A stretch of DNA of 9,295 nucleotides, from assembly GCA_035655235.1 (NCBI GenBank), contig DASRUX010000324.1, forward strand, positions 1 through 9,295, in the 5' to 3' direction. Shown here in pieces: positions 6,729 to 9,295 of the stretch. The stretch comes from JAGTRP01 sp035655235 (GTDB lineage: Bacteria > Pseudomonadota > Gammaproteobacteria > Burkholderiales > Rhodocyclaceae). A program made the position numbers and the translations under genes. Every line of letters begins with the position of its first letter. Position 1 is the first letter of the stretch. The notes under the pieces were generated by a model. The model ran no database searches. It was not told the DNA's origin and saw nothing but the letters and a program-made list of their open reading frames with translations.

Positions 6729-7163
6729 TCATTCCTGCTTGGCGGCCCGCTCCAGCAGATGCTCCAGGGCGCTACGCAAATTGCCCCTGGGAAGTATGGC
6801 TGCAGTGTCCTCAAGGGTCCGGCAGGCCCTCCCGGAGAGGGGTTTTGGCGTGGAACTGATTGATTGAGAAGGAAATTGCCGGGGTTGCACTTTCACTTCC
6901 ATGACGTTACACTCCGGGCCGCCTTTAGATAATTCGTCGCACAGGCGCTGGCTCATTTGCCGGATCTTGGTGGCGACCGCGCCGTTGTCGGCGTGGATAA
7001 CGATTTTCCCCGACTTGAAATTGGCCACCCGGGCCGCGGGGGCAAGACCCGCCGGTGCGACGGCCTCGAAACGACGCGACAGCTTCAGCAACAGCCGCCC
7101 ATGGGCCATCACCCGAGCGGTGCTGTCGGAGTCGTCAAGAAAAGTCGCAATGGAAGCATGCAT
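6729..7163 (-). CDS. DUF721 / DciA-like protein
   Basis: A 144-aa protein with the DUF721 core: an N-terminal helical stretch (MAHGRLLLKLSRRFEAVAP, about 19-37) followed by RVANFKSGKIVIHADNGAVATKIRQM (about 45-70), the alpha-beta segment that marks the family. The C-terminal third is low-complexity, basic and likely flexible. DUF721 includes DciA, the ancestral loader of replicative helicase DnaB in bacteria lacking DnaC; members of this size lie beside lpxC and secA in pseudomonads and betaproteobacteria. Helicase loading is inferred from the family; the sequence alone does not prove it. The ATG at 7163-7161 has GGAG about eight bases upstream on the minus strand. The gene converges on lpxC and diverges from the M23 gene with only 12 bases between start codons. 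Confidence 0.8.
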   Translation of the reverse strand: MHASIATFLDDSDSTARVMAHGRLLLKLSRRFEAVAPAGLAPAARVANFKSGKIVIHADNGAVATKIRQMSQRLCDELSKGGPECNVMEVKVQPRQFPSQSISSTPKPLSGRACRTLEDTAAILPRGNLRSALEHLLERAAKQE

Positions 7164-7178
7164 AGGAGGGGCTCCGTG
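7164..7178 (+). promoter_or_regulatory. Strong ribosome binding site fixing the M23 peptidase GTG start
   Basis: AGGAGG (7164-7169) stands six bases before GTG at 7176-7178. It fills nearly the whole gap between the two divergent start codons. The resulting N-terminus, MQIILVSGRLKAAK, puts a short basic cytoplasmic segment before the membrane helix. Earlier in-frame ATGs, such as 6957, would lie inside the opposing gene and add non-membrane sequence. Confidence 0.85.
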
Positions 7179-8099
7179 CAGATCATTCTGGTTTCAGGCC
7201 GCCTCAAGGCGGCAAAGACGATTACTATTATGCCCCGCCATGTGGTCCTGGCGGTGTGTGTTCTTTTCGGGTTGGTGTTTGCCACCTCGGCCGCCTTCTC
7301 CTGGCTCTCGGTGCATCTGCGCCTGCCGGTGGTCGAGGACCTCATGCTCTCCCTGCAGCAGCGGGAGAACCAGCAATCCCAGGAATTCGTCCGCAGCAAT
7401 CTCCAGCTCATGGCAACCCGCCTGGGCGAATTGCAGGCCCAGGTCGTCCAGTTGGACTCCCTCGGCGAGCGTTTGTCCTCGGTCGCCGGGCTGAAGAAGG
7501 ATGTGACCAAGGAATCCGGCCGCACCGGCGGCCAGGGCGGCCCCTTCGTAGCGGCGCCCATGTCGGCGGAAGAGCTCCAGAAGGAAATCGACCGCCTGAG
7601 CCGGGTGGTGGACGATACGGCTGGCCAACTGGCCGCCCTGGAAACCCGCCTCCTGGAAAAGCGGGTCCGGGAACGCCTGCTGCCCACCACCTTGCCCGTG
7701 AAGGACGCCCTCATCGGTTCCGTCTTCGGTTACCGTTCCGATCCCTTCTCCGGCAGCAAGGCCATCCACGAGGGCATTGATTTCAATGCCGAGGCGGGCA
7801 CTCCGGTCTACGCCGCCGCTGCCGGGGTGGTGATCAGCTCCGACTACCACCCGGAATACGGCAACATGATCGACGTGGATCACGGCGAAGGCCTCACCTC
7901 CCGTTATGCCCACCTCTCCAAGTCTCTGGTCCGTGCCGGCCAGATACTCCGTCGGGGCGAGCAGATCGGGAACGTCGGCACCACCGGGCGGTCCACCGGC
8001 TCCCACCTCCATTTCGAAGTGCGCATGCTGGGCGTTGCCCAGAATCCCGCCCAGTTCCTCAAACGGAACGAAGAGTTCGCCTCCCTGAAGAAGCGCTGA
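7176..8099 (+). CDS. Membrane-anchored M23 (LytM-type) peptidoglycan endopeptidase
   Basis: A 307-aa envelope peptidase. Residues 1-21 form a basic cytoplasmic end, about 22-45 a single hydrophobic anchor, about 50-112 and 130-168 charged helical segments predicted as coiled coil, separated by a Gly-rich hinge (GRTGGQGG, 115-122). The C-terminal domain is a complete M23 LytM fold: GYRSDPFSG (185-193), HEGID with zinc ligands His199 and Asp203, YAHLS with His246, and HLHFE with His277 and zinc ligand His279. All catalytic positions are present, so it should be an active zinc endopeptidase cutting peptidoglycan cross-links, unlike degenerate EnvC/NlpD activators. The anchor plus coiled coil implies periplasmic orientation. 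A homologue in this position, between the DUF721 gene and secA, is also known in Pseudomonas. Start by GTG with AGGAGG; no promoter is recognised, so one must lie inside the opposing gene. Confidence 0.92.
   Translation: MQIILVSGRLKAAKTITIMPRHVVLAVCVLFGLVFATSAAFSWLSVHLRLPVVEDLMLSLQQRENQQSQEFVRSNLQLMATRLGELQAQVVQLDSLGERLSSVAGLKKDVTKESGRTGGQGGPFVAAPMSAEELQKEIDRLSRVVDDTAGQLAALETRLLEKRVRERLLPTTLPVKDALIGSVFGYRSDPFSGSKAIHEGIDFNAEAGTPVYAAAAGVVISSDYHPEYGNMIDVDHGEGLTSRYAHLSKSLVRAGQILRRGEQIGNVGTTGRSTGSHLHFEVRMLGVAQNPAQFLKRNEEFASLKKR
7198..7213. repeat. Perfect inverted repeat over the M23 5' codons and the opposing leader
   Basis: GCCGCC (7198-7203), loop TCAA, GGCGGC (7208-7213) is a perfect 6-bp stem with a tetraloop. 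On the plus strand it falls in codons 8-13 of the M23 gene; on the minus strand it would be in the leader of the DciA-like gene. It could be coincidence in GC-rich coding DNA. Confidence 0.4.
7220..7232 (-). promoter_or_regulatory. Candidate -10 for the DciA-like gene
   Basis: On the minus strand CATAAT (7232-7227) matches five of six bases of TATAAT and lies about 64 bases before the start codon, giving a start of transcription near 7220 and a leader of about 57 bases. No -35 is recognisable at 16-18 bases upstream. If real, the promoter sits inside the M23 coding region. Confidence 0.3.
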
Positions 8100-8131
8100 T
8101 CCCGCCGGCATCAAAAGCTCATAAGGCGGGA
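8100..8131 (+). terminator. Inverted repeat after the M23 gene, possible weak terminator
   Basis: TCCCGCC (8100-8106) and GGCGGGA (8125-8131) form a perfect 7-bp stem with an 18-base loop, beginning immediately after the M23 stop codon. No T-tract follows, so complete intrinsic termination is unlikely; partial termination or 3' end protection is possible. Confidence 0.35.
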
Positions 8132-8152
8132 CGGTGGCGGGGCGGAAGGGCG

Positions 8153-8168
8153 TGCTAGAATCGGCGCT
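8153..8168 (+). promoter_or_regulatory. Extended -10 promoter for secA
   Basis: TGCTAGAAT (8153-8161) is an extended -10 element nearly identical to the one before lpxC. The -35 region (around 8133-8138, GGTGGC) is not recognisable. Initiation would be near 8167-8169, leaving a leader of about 34 bases. CGGC (8162-8165) and GCCG (8171-8174) form a small hairpin around the presumed start. Confidence 0.6.
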
Positions 8169-8201
8169 TTGCCGCCAACTGCGCATTCAATTGCCCCCGC
8201 G

Positions 8202-9295
8202 ATGATTTCTGGCCTTCTCAAAAAAGTATTCGGCAGCCGCAATGACCGGCTGATCAAGCAGTACACCCAGACCGTCCGCCGCATCAACAGCCTGGAACCT
8301 TCCATCTCTGCCTTGTCCGACGAGGCGTTGCAGGCCAAGACGGACGAATTCCGCGACCGCCACGCCAAGGGCGAGTCTCTGGACGACCTCCTGCCCGAAG
8401 CCTTCGCGGTGGTCCGCGAAGCCGGCAAGCGGGTCCTCGGCATGCGCCACTTCGATGTCCAGATGATCGGCGGCATGGTGCTCCATTACGGCAAGATCGC
8501 AGAAATGCGCACCGGCGAAGGCAAGACGCTGATGGCGACCCTGCCTTCCTACCTCAACGCCATTTCCGGCAAGGGGGTCCACGTCATCACCGTGAACGAC
8601 TACCTGGCCAGTCGGGATGCCGAATGGATGGGGCGCCTGCACCGCTTCCTGGGCCTCTCCGTCGGGGTGAACCTGTCCCAGATGGACCACGAGTCCAAGC
8701 AGGTGGCCTACGCCGCCGACATCACCTACGGCACCAACAACGAATTCGGCTTCGACTACCTGCGGGACAACATGGTCTACGCGGCCGACGAGCGGGTGCA
8801 GCGGGGCCTCAATTTCGCCATCGTGGACGAGGTGGACTCCATCCTCATCGACGAGGCCCGTACCCCCCTCATCATTTCCGGCCAGGCGGAAGACCATACC
8901 GAGCTCTACCAGCGCATGAAGGCCGTCGTGCCCCAACTGACCCGGGCCGAGACGGAAGAGGGTGAGGGCGACTACTGGGTGGACGAGAAGGGCCACCAGG
9001 TGCACCTGTCGGAAGCCGGCTACGAGCGCGCCGAACAGCTCCTCCTGGAGTCCGGCCTGCTGCAGGAGGGGCGCAGCCTCTACGAGGCCGCCAACATCAC
9101 CCTCATGCACCACCTGAACGCCGCCCTGCGGGCGATGACCCTGTTCCACAAGGACCAGCACTACGTGGTGCAGAACGGCGAAATCATCATCGTCGACGAA
9201 TTCACCGGCCGCCTCATGCCGGGCCGCCGCTGGTCCGACGGCCTGCACCAGGCCGTGGAAGCGAAGGAAGGCGTGAAGATCCAGAACGAGAACCA
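8202..9295 (+). CDS. secA: Preprotein translocase ATPase SecA (N-terminal part)
   Basis: Motor ATPase that pushes unfolded preproteins through SecYEG. The first 364 complete codons are present and the frame is open to the window edge; family proteins are about 900 aa. The N-terminus MISGLLKKVFGSRNDR matches the SecA opening. NBD1 shows EAFAVVREAGKRVLGMRHFDVQ (67-88), Walker A MRTGEGKT (102-109), HVITVNDYLA (127-136), TYGTNNEFGFDYLRDNM (175-191) and the DEAD-type Walker B DEVDSILIDEARTP (209-222). The preprotein cross-linking domain follows from about 225, and the return to NBD1 shows IIIVDEFTGR (328-337) and GRRWSDGLHQAVEAKEGV (341-358). No substitution at a key residue is seen. The ATG at 8202 has no obvious Shine-Dalgarno sequence (upstream CAATTGCCCCCGCG). 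The gene has its own promoter; no secM precedes it. Confidence 0.98.
   Translation, partial: MISGLLKKVFGSRNDRLIKQYTQTVRRINSLEPSISALSDEALQAKTDEFRDRHAKGESLDDLLPEAFAVVREAGKRVLGMRHFDVQMIGGMVLHYGKIAEMRTGEGKTLMATLPSYLNAISGKGVHVITVNDYLASRDAEWMGRLHRFLGLSVGVNLSQMDHESKQVAYAADITYGTNNEFGFDYLRDNMVYAADERVQRGLNFAIVDEVDSILIDEARTPLIISGQAEDHTELYQRMKAVVPQLTRAETEEGEGDYWVDEKGHQVHLSEAGYERAEQLLLESGLLQEGRSLYEAANITLMHHLNAALRAMTLFHKDQHYVVQNGEIIIVDEFTGRLMPGRRWSDGLHQAVEAKEGVKIQNEN

Noticed and set aside
6957..7175. Longer N-terminus for the M23 peptidase from ATG 6957
   Set aside because: It would lie wholly antisense to the DciA-like gene, add a Gly/Arg-rich stretch with no membrane or domain character, and ignore the AGGAGG site before GTG 7176.
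6901..7494. 197-codon plus-strand frame across the DciA-like gene into the M23 gene
   Set aside because: Off-frame to the M23 gene and antisense to the DUF721 gene; Ser/Arg/Pro-rich with no motif.
8187..9248. 353-codon open frame on the minus strand opposite secA
   Set aside because: Antisense shadow of secA with the same His/Gly/Val-rich composition; no start signal or family motif.

Overview
This window is a chromosomal core region from a GC-rich Gram-negative bacterium, most likely a betaproteobacterium. I lean towards a Rhodocyclales-type genome, but that is inference from protein flavour and gene order, not a database result. It holds the distal end of the division and cell wall (dcw) cluster followed by a conserved envelope/secretion neighbourhood: murG (last codons), murC, ddl, ftsQ, ftsA, ftsZ, lpxC, a DUF721/DciA-like gene on the minus strand, an M23 LytM-type peptidase gene, and the start of secA. 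LpxC implies lipid A synthesis and therefore an outer membrane. I see no phage, IS, CRISPR, tRNA or rRNA sequence.

Positions 1-5675 run on the plus strand as one division unit. After the murG stop there is a 109-base gap containing a small palindrome and short direct repeats. Next comes murC from a GTG start, then ddl (ATGA overlap with murC), ftsQ (3-base gap), ftsA (one-base TAATG overlap) and ftsZ (41-base gap with the strongest ribosome binding site in the window). MurC and Ddl make muropeptide precursor and D-Ala-D-Ala. FtsQ, FtsA and FtsZ build the divisome that directs septal use of this precursor. No murB lies between murC and ddl.

Positions 5676-5762 separate ftsZ from lpxC. They contain a strong hairpin followed by five Ts, and an extended -10 promoter sequence (TGTTAGAAT) that lies inside the same hairpin. 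Termination of the dcw transcript and initiation of lpxC therefore seem to use the same bases. LpxC has every catalytic and zinc-binding residue of the family.

Positions 6678-8201 hold two divergent genes whose start codons are separated by only 12 bases: a DUF721/DciA-like protein (minus strand, convergent with lpxC) and a membrane-anchored coiled-coil M23 endopeptidase (plus strand). The 102-base gap before secA carries a second TG-n-TAGAAT promoter. secA starts at 8202 and runs off the end of the window. The peptidase gene sits where enterobacteria carry secM.

No previously undescribed system is evident; this is a well-conserved housekeeping locus. The points most worth a second look are regulatory: the promoter nested in a terminator before lpxC, the matching promoters and Shine-Dalgarno-poor leaders of lpxC and secA, and the near-overlapping divergent starts.
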